Source: Apodospora peruviana
Lineage: Eukaryota; Ascomycota; Sordariomycetes; Sordariales; Lasiosphaeriaceae
Length of the DNA: 64,000 bases
Assembly: GCA_033439685.1 (NCBI GenBank)
Contig: JAUEDM010000002.1
Span: forward strand, 248,001 to 312,000
Direction: 5' to 3'
The number at the start of each line of letters is the position of its first letter. Within the stretch, counting starts at the first letter, position 1. The notes beneath the pieces are model-generated. The model had not been told where the DNA came from. It was given only the letters and a program-made list of their open reading frames with translations, and searched no databases. Below, in pieces: positions 46,154-56,858 of the stretch. Position numbers and translations under genes: made by a program.

Positions 46154-47167
46154 CTAGGCCAGAGCCATAAAACCCAACAACGAGACAAACACAGTAATGG
46201 CAGCCATGTATGCACCAGAAGCGCTGACATCGGCAGGAGCACCACTCGTAGGTTGGCCAGCACCAGGCGTCGTCGTGGTCCCGTCACCGTTCCCACCGGT
46301 AGTACCGGATGGAGGGTTCCCATCAGGCACATTACTCGCCCCAGTATCGATGGTGAAGAACGTCGCACCAATAGCTGGTCCAAGACCAAGCTGTGTCCTC
46401 CACGCGGAAAGCTATTCTCTTGTCAGTCACATCGCATCGTCACACACATATATCTGGGTAAAGGGGGTACTGACATTCCACCTGGTGGTAGAGACATCCA
46501 TCCCCACGGACTCAAAACCCGCAGTATTAAACTTTTCGGGTTGGGTATACAACGCCATGATGAACCTGTGCACACCGGTATTCGCCTGCGGTTGCGGCTC
46601 GCTGAAGGGCGTAAACGGCGCAAACTGGCTCGTCGGGACCGTTAGTCGCTGCGCGGTCGGCAGGACAGTGCTGTTTACTCCAGCAGTAACACTGTAGTTG
46701 CCCGCGAGGAAATGGCGCTCGTTTCGCGATGACGGGTCGTTGCGGGCTGGCGCATCGGCGTCAAGCAGGTAGATCAGGTACCGTGTTGAAGCCGTGATGT
46801 TGGTCGCGTTGTTGAGGCCTTCCACGCTGAATTCGACCGGTTGCGGCTTTTCGCCTGCCGAGGGGTTGAGGGCTGTGCCTGGTGTTAGGAGGGTTGTAGA
46901 ACCGTTGGCTGCGACGTAGGCTGCGTAGAAGGAGACGCTTGGGTCGAGGGCCGCGATCACTTCTGGTACGATTCCTGACTCGACGAACTTGTTTTTGAAG
47001 TCTAGGGTTGAGACGCCCACGGCTGTGTCACTGACTGGAGGGGTGGTGGTGTCGGTGACTTGAGGAGTTGTGCTTGTCTCGGTTTCGGTTGTTGTTTCTT
47101 GGGCTGAGATGATGCGTGCGAGAGCAGCCAGGGCGAATACGCCGGCGCGGGTTGTGAGGTGAACCAT
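46154..47167 (-). CDS. Secreted GPI-anchored PEBP-family protein
   Basis: Two exons (47167-46475 and 46411-46154) give 951 nt (316 aa) with a 63-nt intron. A signal peptide (VFALAALARIISA) is followed by a Thr-rich stretch. Residues about 55-260 form a phosphatidylethanolamine-binding-protein domain (YLIYLLDADAPARND, the ligand-site DxDAP motif, and GVHRFIMALYTQPE). The motif RWN...LSAWRTQLGLGPAIGATFF spans the splice junction and ends the domain. A Gly/Thr-rich stalk with a small-residue site (PADVSASGAY) leads into a C-terminal hydrophobic tail (AITVFVSLLGFMALA), the layout of a GPI anchor signal. Six or more N-glycosylation sites are present. The intron-free reading would lose both domain end and anchor. 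Confidence 0.88.
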
Positions 47168-48191
47168 CTTCTGTGGTGTTTATTGGAGAATTCCGTTGAG
47201 AATGGTCTTGAAGTTGAACCGAGTCAGAATATGATTAGGTCTAAAGGCGTCCGGCGCCAGAAAAGAAACAAAAAGGGAAAGATGACGGAGTAAATCAGTT
47301 GTTCATCGGACACGAGAGAATTGGTATCATATATTTTCCTGTGTTTGTGCCTGGCTGTAAACAAAATAAGGAGGAGGAAAGGATGCGGCGGTCCCGGCCG
47401 AGGGCCGTCGTCGGAAAATAGACCGTGGGGTACTTATAAGAGCCGCCCAACATCCGCAGCGTCGGGTGTATTCCTGCTTCTGCTAATGATTCCAACCTGC
47501 AAATGCCGCAGGCCTCGTTGTTATGTCCGTGGCAGTGTCAGGTCCGAAGAACTTGCTGTGGCACCCGACTTGGCGGGCATTTACACTGCTGTAAAGAGAG
47601 TAGTTTTGGAGGAGGATCGGGATTTCAGTGAGGTCTGGAGGAATCCTTGGCGGCTATTTGGTGTAAGTCGTAACCGCCAAGCGGGCCATCATACGCGCTT
47701 GGCGCCTCCTTCAGGTTTCATGGCGGAGCACAACCACCACGGCACCAACAACACCGGCGGGCTCTGCGCCGCCGCTCGTCTGAAGTGAACAGACAAAATG
47801 GTGGGGTCCGTTGGGTGCTCCATTCAGTCCAGAACCTTTGAAAAACCATCCGGGCTTTGACAAGGGGGAAAGGTTGGGAAGAAACATCTTTGTGTGACTT
47901 GGCTTTCGTTTGAAGTCCCATTCGGATATTTTGTTCGCAAAAGTTCCGAACCCTGCAGCGTTTCGTCTAATTGTCCCGCATACATATCCCGTGTGCTTCC
48001 GCATCTGATTACGTGTCGACAGTTGAAGTCAACTGCCGAGTGCCGACCCGGTTTTCAGGTTCAGTTATGGAATCTCAGACTTCAGTGTAAGACAGACGCC
48101 TAAGATCTTAAAAAAAAAAAAAAGGACTGAAGGAGATGATGACCTTAAAGCTTGTAGGTAGATATACACTGGTCCTATGTCTTTGCCCATC
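47168..48191. other. Intergenic region, no gene seen
   Basis: About 1 kb with short unsupported frames, the longest 155 codons on the plus strand (47321-47788). It holds the PEBP promoter. A run of 14 A is at about 48110-48123. Confidence 0.5.
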
Positions 48192-48571
48192 TCAGCATCT
48201 CTGCCCAAACCGACTATCGCCAGCATCCACCCTGAAATGCTTCATCGAAATCACATTGTTTGCGCTTTCCAGCCTCCCTCGCCTCCGCGCCTCCTCTTTC
48301 TGCTGTATCCTGTCGCCCGCTATCCTCAGCTTCGACAGCTGTACCGCAAGTATGGCCTCACTGCTGCGTACCAACTCGCCTTGGCCTCGTCCTTGCTGTC
48401 GGGTAGCGACCTCGAGACCAGAAGTGCCAGTTCTAGTCGAAGAGCTGGTGGTGTTTGGCTCTGACTCGATGTGATCCCGTTCTGGCGTCTCTGCTCGACG
48501 ATGACGGTCTTGTACGGTGTCGAGATTCTTCCGATGCGCGATTAGCTTGCCTGACGGTAATCGCATCGGCA

Positions 48572-48610
<39 letters not shown>

Positions 48611-49343
48611 CAAGTTGCGGTCCGGGATTTGCGACTGATTGTGGCATCTGGTAAAACTCCTCCGTATCCGGCGACACATCAAATCGGCAGTGTCCCTTGG
48701 CAACCATATGCTGCCGCGTGCCCTCGACCGTGCTCCGCTGCGTGCCGCAGCATATACATTCCCGGTAGCTATGGATGATGAAGTGAAGGTATGCTATTAT
48801 GGTCTCGAGGTCAACCGCTAAACAGTCTTGAAAGGGTACGCTGAAGCCATGTGCCGTTGCCATGTGTGCCATGTTATCATCCAGCGTGGACGAGTCTCGC
48901 GCGCAAAAGAGGCATTCGCGCGGAGAGAACTCTGTGTTTGGTGGTTCGTCGTCGTCTTCCGTGTCGCTAGCGACAAGCTGTATGTCATGCTCTTCATCGT
49001 CATCGGCATCAACTTCAGAATGAGTCTCATCTGGCTTAGTCCTCCTCCGGACACGTGATGGTCCTGGGCTTTGTCTTCCGGGAGGCGGTGTTGGCGGTGA
49101 TATGGCAGTTTCGGGCTCTGATACCTTTACTCGAAGATTGTAGACGCTGAGTATAGGATATTAGCTTCAACTGGTTTGCTCAGAACCAAGAAAAATAACC
49201 TACTGGTTATCACTTTTTACATGCGCTCGCCACGTTTCCTCGGCGCTCAGCTCCAAGTTGCAGGTTCTGCAGAATGAAGGGGGTTTTGCAATCATCAGGG
49301 GCCGCTGCTGGCCCGAGTCCTCAACAGCAGTTGTGTCCGTCAT
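48192..49343 (-). CDS. REI1-like C2H2 zinc-finger protein
   Basis: Two exons (49343-49204 and 49146-48192) are joined across a 57-nt intron in the sequence that rebuilds the conserved H-VYNLR motif. They total 1095 nt (364 aa). The first finger is FCRTCNLELS...RAHVKSDNH. A second (CLFCARDSSTLDDNMAHMATAHGF) and a third Cys/His block (CICCGTQRSTVEGTRQHMVAKGHC) follow in the spacing of the REI1/Reh1/ZNF622 family. The C-terminus has the basic helix and a KHFR motif. In yeast, Rei1 acts in cytoplasmic 60S ribosome maturation (removal of Arx1). A poly-Ser tract from (CTG)12 on the plus strand splits the middle. The upstream open frame begins at a TTG, so the ATG at 49343 is chosen. It may be a paralogue rather than the housekeeping REI1. 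Confidence 0.85.
48574..48609. repeat. (CTG)12 microsatellite
   Basis: Twelve perfect CTG units (AGC on the coding strand) encode a Ser run in the REI1-like protein. Length is likely to vary between isolates. Confidence 0.95.
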
Positions 49344-49500
49344 GCTGTCTGTATTTATTACGTCTGGTCCGATATTGCGGTCCTGTTGTGATGAGGAGGT
49401 TGGTTCAAAGGGGTGTGAGATTGAATTGGGAGCGTTGTCGCTGAAGTTGTGGTGAGCTGCAGTGTTCAAGAGATGCAGTCGTCGCAAGCGCCACAAACGG

Positions 49501-49508
49501 TTATATAA
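49501..49508 (-). promoter_or_regulatory. TATA box of the REI1-like gene
   Basis: TTATATAA-type sequence on the minus strand about 160 bp upstream of the ATG at 49343. Confidence 0.4.
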
Positions 49509-51211
49509 GGACGTCAATTGATAGCGACCAGGCCAATCTATGCAAAATCATTATGATCACATTATCTGCATATCACCGGTTTGGAGGCTTCTCGACCACG
49601 GTCGATGCTCGCTAAAAGGCGTGTGTCACCTCATCATCAGCTGTTCATTGGCCGCTAATTATGAGCCATTATGAGTCATTTCGATTCATTCATCAAGGCA
49701 CAGGAGACGGAGATCCCACAGCCCCTGAACAATGATGAGCACTACTAAAGCCGTGACCGTCAATGAAAGCCTTCCATATCTGCGCCTGGCACAGTTGAAG
49801 GAACTGTGGGACCCGATCTCGTTCGCGGTCGTGTTCGGATCCGGATATCGGATCCCGGTCCGGCAGCGGCAAATGTGGGTCCATCGGAACCCCACGCCGG
49901 GCCGATGCCCTATCCCCGATAAACCACCCCCCTGAACGAATGCGAACACCGTCAGGCTCCGCCGTTTTATCATGAAATCGTTCCATATCGATTTATGAAC
50001 CATGTTACACGACGGGATACCTGGATTCATCATCAGTGATTAAGGTACTGAACGATAAGACTCTGCTCGAGGGCAGGAGGTTTCTCACCAATTTACCAGA
50101 CGGCACATTGCTGATGAACACAGGTAAGCGAACTTGGTGACAGTTGTTGAGGTAGTATGCCGCGGGGACGTACGTTCATGTAAGATCTCAAGTCCAACAC
50201 GACCACGAGTAGGTGTCAACACGGAAGAAGGCTTGACTGCCACTGGACAACCATATTCGGTGTGTTTTACCGACTTTATCTGAACTGCAGAGGGTCTCGT
50301 GTGATGTTCGGCCAGCAAGTATGATAAGGTTGAGTGCACGTGTGGAAGGCCGCTTGAGACGTAAGCTTTCCTGGCCATGTTCGATGCTTCGCAGCTACCA
50401 GCCTTGAGGCCCGGTGCCGTTATGAATGCCAACACACGAAAATACCGGTACTTGGCTTGTTATGTGGTCAATCAAGCAATGCATATCTACTTCACCTATA
50501 CGGTGGATACAGGAGAGTTGTCGGCCGTCAAAGCATATTACACGTGAAGACATCAGATGCATAGGTACTATCGCTGTTGGAAAAAGCGGAGGACTATGAA
50601 GGAACGAGATTTGGTTGCCAGCCCAGTATACACGTCAGCAGACATAGGGAGCATGGAGGGACATGATTACCCAAAGGGACTCAGTGCAACTGATAAGAAG
50701 GTTGAAGGCTTTATTACGGCCACATATTCGGAAATTATTCCCGAGATACTCAGGACTTTGTACTCAGATTACGCTCGTCTCCATGTGAGTTTGTGTCACC
50801 TGCTTAAATTGGCAATTTGATCACCAATGCGAACTGTTGCGATCTTAACCTTGTGCTTACCTTACCGAGTTAGTCCGGTCAGACTTGCTGGATTTCTGCC
50901 TGCCCCAATAATGATTCAAGGCAACAATGACATTGAACATCAGGCTCCCTGGCTGACACATATCATATCATCTTGGAGTAATAGCTTCGGCGGCTGTGGG
51001 TTATAGTTTCTCTACAACTCTGCGCTGACTCGGATCCATGGTCAAAAGCTTCCAGTATATATAAAAAACAGGAACGAGCCCGGGCTGGCTGCCAAAGGGT
51101 CAAAGAAAAGCTCATCCATCTTTCATCCCCATCAACCTCAACAAACATCCAGTTCTTCTCACAATCCCCCCTACTACTCCAGACTCTAAACAAAAACTCA
51201 CTTCAGCCAAC
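49509..51211. other. Intergenic region, no gene supported
   Basis: 1.7 kb between divergent genes. An 87-codon plus-strand frame (50557-50820) reads somewhat protein-like (KVEGFITATYSEIIPEILR) but has no splice or family support. A minus-strand 115-codon frame (49686-50033) is likewise unsupported. Confidence 0.45.
51056..51065 (+). promoter_or_regulatory. TATA box of the small secreted protein gene
   Basis: TATATATAAA, about 150 bp upstream of the ATG at 51212. Confidence 0.45.
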
Positions 51212-51365
51212 ATGAAGGCGGTCTCGGTTGCTTTCTTCGTCCTTCTGGCCGGTTTCGCCATCGCAAACTCCGCTGCCGTCGTTGGTGACGGTAGCTCCTC
51301 GTCGTCTGCCGCCGAGGAGGGGCTGTGCACTGTAAATTCATCCATCCCGCCTCCCTTACAAGTTG

Positions 51366-51400
<35 letters not shown>

Positions 51401-51700
51401 CGTGTGTGTATGTGTGTGTGTGCGTGTGTGTATGCGTGTGTGTGTGCGTGTGTGTATGCGTGTGTGTGTGCGTGTGTGTATGCGTGTGTGTGTGCGTGTG
51501 TGTATGCGTGTGTGTGTGCGTGTGTGTATGCGTGTGTGTGTGCGTGTGTGTATGCGTGTGTGTGTGCTGACAAACGTTCGTCCGCATAATTTGATGTAAG
51601 TTTGATATCCCTCTGATGTGAATTGTCGAACAGAATGACTGCCACACCATGAATATTTTAACACTGATGAATGTCTCAAGTGCAGCAAAGTAAGTTTTCT
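51212..51700 (+). CDS. Small secreted Cys-containing protein candidate
   Basis: Exon 1 (51212-51331, 40 codons) gives a clear signal peptide (MKAVSVAFFVLLAGFAIA), then a Ser/Ala-rich stretch ending GLCT at a GTAAAT donor. A 302-nt intron (51332-51633) holds the TG microsatellite. An acceptor (GTCGAACAG) leads in phase to NDCHTMNI. The next text with strong character, NTDECLKCSK followed by a GTAAGT donor, is one base out of frame after a T4 run at 51656-51659. As read, the chain stops at 51691-51693 after 59 residues. So it may be a small Cys-rich secreted protein with one frameshift, or a shorter protein. No family is recognised. Confidence 0.45.
51366..51567. repeat. (TA)n/(TG)n microsatellite with 24-bp higher-order unit
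   Basis: A TA run (about 51366-51387) passes into TG repeats interrupted at fixed places. TATGCG recurs at 51431, 51455, 51479 and onward every 24 bp, alternating with TGTGCG. The 24-bp unit is two 12-bp halves, TGTGTGTATGCG and TGTGTGTGTGCG. All six frames stay open through much of it, which explains the long spurious Cys/Val and Thr/His frames. Confidence 0.95.
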
Positions 51701-52152
51701 CCCATGACAAAATCAGTGGCAAATTGTGCTTTACTAATATCTTGTGCCTATCAAATAAAACGGAGAATGGGATGTTCAGAACGTCTAGACGGAAGAGGGA
51801 GATCAGATGGGTCGTTGTATGGAGTTCTCCTGTTGGAGTTTAAGCTCGGCCGACCAGACTGAAGCGGACGCCTGTCGTTACTGTCGTTCTCTTGCTAGCG
51901 TGTCTGGGATCACGGTTACTCCTCAGGCACCTAAGGTAGGCAGTTAGTTAGCATGCACCGAGGCCATGTGAAGATATTCTCGGTGATGAAGGACAACACA
52001 GCGATACAATTCCGTGTCGTTCTAAACATTGATCACGGTATTAGTAACTTTTGGTGGCATGAGAATGCTATTAAATGTATAAGAGGAAGAAATTCCCCAA
52101 CAAAAGATGATGCAAAAACATGTACCACCCAAAAGAAATGGCCGTCCCATGA
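51701..52152. other. Spacer, no gene seen
   Basis: This may contain later exons of the small secreted gene (branch-like TTTACTAAT at about 51733), but none is convincing. It ends at the rhodanese stop. Confidence 0.4.
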
Positions 52153-53136
52153 TTACAACTCCATATCATAATACTGACTCCACTCCTGCGCACTCCCATC
52201 ATACATAACCACGTTCTCGAAGCCAAGGATCCTGGTGAGGGTAAAATACCAAGTGGAAGCGTAGCCACCAACACCGCAGTAGACAATAATCTTGCCGTAG
52301 GTACGACCAACGTTGTACCCAACAGCACCACGGACCTGCGCGAGCAGCTCAAGCGGGCTCTTCCAGCTGCCGTCGGCATTCCAGACATTCTTGGCGGGCA
52401 GCGACACGGCGCTGGGGATATGGCCGGCCTTGAGCGCCCACTCCTCGAGCACAGAGCCATTATACACGGACTCGTCTCTACCATCAATCAGATAGATGCC
52501 CTGCGCCTTCTTGTTGAGGTTGGCCTTGACGTAGTTGATGTCCACCAGAAAGGAACGGTCCTCAGCAGCGGTGTATGTCTTTGCCACCGGGACGGGCACA
52601 ACAGTCGTGGTGGGGAGGTTCTCGGACAGCCAGCCCGGGAAACCACCGTCCAGCACGGAGACGCGGCCTTCAGAGATACCGGCGTATTTGAGGGTCGTGG
52701 CGACGCGCGGGGAGGCGGCTTGAGGGAAGGAGGGCACGCCGACGCCGTTGACGAGGACGATCTTTGTCGCTGGGTTGGGGTTCGAGACGCCTGCGGCGCC
52801 GAGGGACGCAAAAACGGCTGCCGAGGGCGGCATCTCCAGCAAAAGATCGCCGGGGCCCATGACGCTCCATGCTGACACCGGTTCGAATGGCAGTGAGACG
52901 GAACCGGGGATGTGGCCGGCGGCATACTCGTCGGCCGAGCGCAGGTCGATTACCACCAGATCAAGGTGCGGCTTGCACTTGTTCAGCCACCACGGGGAGA
53001 CGATGTCGGTGAAGATGTAGCAGGCCAAGGGCGTGATGGTGCGCTCGGTGAGCTGGGACTCCGGGACGGCGCTGCTCGGGGCAGCGATCGCCGCGCCGGC
53101 GAAGATGCCGGCCAGGGCGGTGAGGGAGCCAATCAT
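52153..53136 (-). CDS. Secreted tandem-rhodanese sulfurtransferase
   Basis: A single exon of 984 nt (327 aa). The frame is open back to 53280, but the first ATG with a following signal peptide (IGSLTALAGIFAGAAIAA) is at 53136. Two rhodanese domains follow. The first (VVIDLRSADEYAAGHIPGSVSLP) ends in VLVNGVGVP, where the catalytic Cys is replaced. The second (YLIDGRDESVYNG...GHIPSAVSLP) carries VYCGVGGYAST with the active-site Cys in the usual CxxG-type loop. This one-dead, one-live arrangement is that of TST/MST-type sulfurtransferases, which move sulfane sulfur from thiosulfate or mercaptopyruvate to cyanide or thiols. The signal peptide is unusual because most are mitochondrial or cytosolic. 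Confidence 0.88.
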   Translation of the reverse strand: MIGSLTALAGIFAGAAIAAPSSAVPESQLTERTITPLACYIFTDIVSPWWLNKCKPHLDLVVIDLRSADEYAAGHIPGSVSLPFEPVSAWSVMGPGDLLLEMPPSAAVFASLGAAGVSNPNPATKIVLVNGVGVPSFPQAASPRVATTLKYAGISEGRVSVLDGGFPGWLSENLPTTTVVPVPVAKTYTAAEDRSFLVDINYVKANLNKKAQGIYLIDGRDESVYNGSVLEEWALKAGHIPSAVSLPAKNVWNADGSWKSPLELLAQVRGAVGYNVGRTYGKIIVYCGVGGYASTWYFTLTRILGFENVVMYDGSAQEWSQYYDMEL

Positions 53137-56100
53137 GATTGGTTGACCGACCAGAAAAAGGAAGGAGTGGTTCGTAGGGACGAGAGAGAGGTCCGAGGGT
53201 TCCTCTTTTCTCTCTCTTGGTTTGAGAGAAGGGAAGGAGAGTGGTTGGTTGGGTGGTGCGGGCGAGCGGGATGAGATCACTCACTTGCGCGGGACGGGAA
53301 TGGAAGGGAAAAAAAAGGAGTGGATAGACGGAATCAAGCGAGGCGTTGTGGCGCCTTGAAGAAACCGAGGAACGAATGACCGGAGAAGCGGGACGTAAGG
53401 AGATATTTATTAATGAACTTACGAGAGTACGACGTCGGTATGCGTTACCTGGTAATGGTGCATCACCCATCCAGTTCCTTTGATAATTAGAATTAGAGTC
53501 CCCTCTCTTCTTCGGAGCTCGGCTGGTCAGGTAGCCACGTGGTTATCACGCGCATTAAGGCCAGTAAACGGGCCAGTTAAGGAGAAAAGGAGATAATAGT
53601 GGATTTTCAGCGTAGTATTGCAGCCGGGGGATATTCTCTCGGCGACTGAAAAGCAGTGTGAATCTCAAGCAAAGCGAATCGACTTGGGAGAAAACGAAGA
53701 GCTTGAGTTGTAATGAGTTGCACTATTGGCAAATTAGGCGTTAGGGCCGAAGTCATTCTTTGGTTGTCCTGTTAATAGTGGGGAGGGTTATTTATGCACA
53801 GCGCCCTTGGCAGCTACCTGTAGTGGTAATGATGATCTGGGCAAGTGATGGGAGATGCCCAACAGGACCCGGGATAGGATACGCGATCCATGGATGAGGG
53901 GCTCGGCAGTGGGCAGCTCGGGGACCTCTTGGAAAGTATTTAGGACCAGTACGGGTTATCGTGAAGATAGGTCTTCTGGAAACCACTACCCGGGCTCTAC
54001 CGTTCGTGTAGGATAACTAACAGACATTGTTCTCATTACCATGCGGTGATTATTATGGAGTAAACAAACTTGTCGGGGACCTGTCATCAGTGTCATCTCG
54101 TGAAAGGAACGCCGTTATGGGGCAGTACTAGGGGGAACTGAATCTTTACAGGGAACAACCCAACATGGAAGGACCAAGGACAAAAAAAATCTGGAGGTCT
54201 TAAAGACCCGTGTCATTGGTGTAACGCGAAGAAATTATTCAGGAGATCTCATATATTACTTGCATGAGGGAGGTTATCAGTGGTAGATTGTTTTCTTCAA
54301 ACTGCACTGATCTGAAGGACGTTCATACTAGGAAGCATTATTGATAAGGAGTGTTACCCAACGCGGAGTCACATGTTCCCAATAAGCCCCCGTCTCGCCT
54401 CTGGTAGATGAGACACGGTGATCTGGCGAAGTTCTTTTGCCGCTCGACGTGAAGTAGTTATGGCGCAAACCCTCTCTTTCTCTCTGACTGGTGGCGATGC
54501 AGCAACATCTCCCACATTCCATGAAGGGCTTGCTCGAGATGTCGCCGTGGTTTTGCTGTTGCATGAGAAACATTAAGGGGCACTGACAGAACCTTACAGA
54601 TTACCTACTTCCCGGTCGTGCTTGGCGATAGAGCTTCTCCGTACATACGCCAAGCTCCAAGCCAAGAATGGACAAAAGCAAAGAGAGGCGTTTTCTTGCC
54701 CCGCAATCGGTCAGCAAAGCACCGTCATGAGAGCATTGGCGATAGATGCACGTTGGACATTCGTGCAGATGAAAGCACTGCCCTCCTTTCTTGTCGGTCA
54801 GTGTGTTTCCCTGGGCGTATCTTAGATATGAGGTGGACCGGATCACAGTCTCATGATGGGAGACACTGACAACAGACTATGGGAAAGGGGAAAGGGGAAA
54901 AGACCCTGAATTTTGGTGCGCACGAGTGGAGTTTTGAACATGCTACCGTGAGATTGCAAGCGGGGATCTCTTCTCAAGTGGTCCTGGTGCTCTAGGTTCA
55001 ACCAAGATCTCTCGATTTAACTCGAACAATCCCCCAGAACTAAAACTCTCCCCTCTCTCCACCCCTAGGGCTTGGTATGGGGATACGTATCGATCTCAAA
55101 CTCCACCGGCGAGCAAAAAAAGCCCATCTCAAAATTCGTATGATCCAAAGATACAGAGAACGTCAAATGTCAATATTCCCGGGTTCACGTCCCCCACATG
55201 CCGAAAAACTGTTCTGTGGCTTTTGCTGTTGGTGTTGTTGAGACCGCCGAAGAGAGAGAGGGACGGGGAGACGGACGGGGAGATCGGGTTGAGAAAGAGA
55301 AGAACAAATCTTGACCGAGATGCGGGCCCGATCGTCTTTTCCCCTCACCGGTACTGCATCCCCATGGCGCAAAAGTCTTGGAACAAGCTTGGCAGGACGA
55401 CGGGCTATACCCCCTTTATATACCCAAACACCACCAACCACTAGCCCCAATCACACCTCACAGCGGCCCCGAGCCGTGTTACGCACGTGTTGGTGCCAAG
55501 GGACGGCAGATGATGAATTTGTGTGTCAACTGTCAAAGCGCACTCCCTCCACCATTACAAAGACATTGTTGGTTTCTGTTTTTCGTCATGCTTGATGTCG
55601 TATGACACGTATGATATCTGCACTGCACTGCAATCCGTACACAACATCTTCTCAGTGGTGGTGTAGAAGACAGACAAGGCAATCCTGCCCCCCCTAAGTT
55701 GTTTGTTCAGCTGCTATCGTCGTCAACTCCATCGAGTTATGGACCTCACTGTCGATGGACCAGTCGGTCTCAGCTAAACCGACCCGGTGTCTTGGCTCAC
55801 TAGTTTCTTCTCCATTACGTACGATCCTGATCACGTTAGCGAATCGGTGGTACGACTCGTCTGTGCTGTACCTGACAAGATCCGTGCGACACGACAGTTG
55901 CAAACCAGACACACCAGGTATACCCTGCCTTTCGGCCTTGCCAAGAAGGACCGGGTCAGTGTTCCCCGGCCGGGCCAGTCTGGTGGGAGAAGCGATGTCA
56001 TCTCATTGGACTCGTTTGGTACTCTCAGATCGCTCATAGGCGAGCCTCGAAGCACTTAGTGAGTGGCGTCAAGAATGTTTTTATCTCGCTGGAGTCCTTT

Positions 56101-56858
56101 CGTTTGTGCGTTCTGCAGGACCCTGATGATGGTGCGTAGTGAGAAACAAAGTTGCACACCGGTGGTGGGGACTCGCTACCGACCTCGCTTGTTGCTCCAT
56201 TCTAACGTGCTTGTATTTGTCCTGTGTAGCGTGGTGTGTGCGGTTCCCGTCGCATGACGTTGTGGTTAATATATTGTAACATAATATGTCGGTACTTGCG
56301 ACTTCTTCAGCCGCCTTTGGTGTTTCGTTGCCCGCCAGCCCGCCACTCCCGTCCACCACACACACACGCTGAACGTCCCGTGTTTGGTGGTTGCAAAACT
56401 CTGCCGGGGCGGCAGAATAGAGTCAAGTCAGGTACGCTCGGATGCTTGTTCGTTCATCGACTTTGTGCCATCACACCACGATTTTCTTGACCGTTCGTCT
56501 AGCTAACCTTGGCCATCTTCCCACCTTTCGCGCTTGGACCGCTAGTTCTCTTTCTTCACAGCTCCTGCCTCGCTTTACTGCAGGTAATGTGAATGGAGTC
56601 TTTCTCTTCGAACTTCAGCCCGGCCAGCTTTGTTCAACCAGGCAAGCCCCTGTTTGGCCCACGAACAGTGGGAGAATTTAAATACTGAGATTGTTCCTCC
56701 ACCCCTTCGAACCAAGATCGATCGATACCAGGAGACTGGAACTGCCAAGTTCTTGCGTGATCCACAGCTTCCAGGTTGGTTAACAAGGGACCGCCATACC
56801 TCACTCATACATGTAGCCACCACACACCTTCGACATCACCGACCGCCGAGTTGAGAGA
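53137..56858. other. 3.7-kb gene-free stretch
   Basis: No supported gene, RNA or mobile element. Frames up to 169 codons just upstream of the rhodanese overlap its 5' flank. Others (54328-54869, 55163-55605, 55694-56490) are short, overlap on both strands and lack splice or family support. The last ~300 bp (pyrimidine-rich) look like the promoter/5' UTR of the gene at 56859. Confidence 0.5.

Noticed and set aside
51112..51722. Four long frames rich in Thr/His or Cys/Val over the TG array
   Set aside because: They are low-complexity translations of a (TG)n microsatellite, open on both strands; no protein is supported.
52420..52875. Plus-strand 151-codon frame opposite the rhodanese
   Set aside because: Mirror of a GC-rich coding sequence; the rhodanese domains are unambiguous on the other strand.
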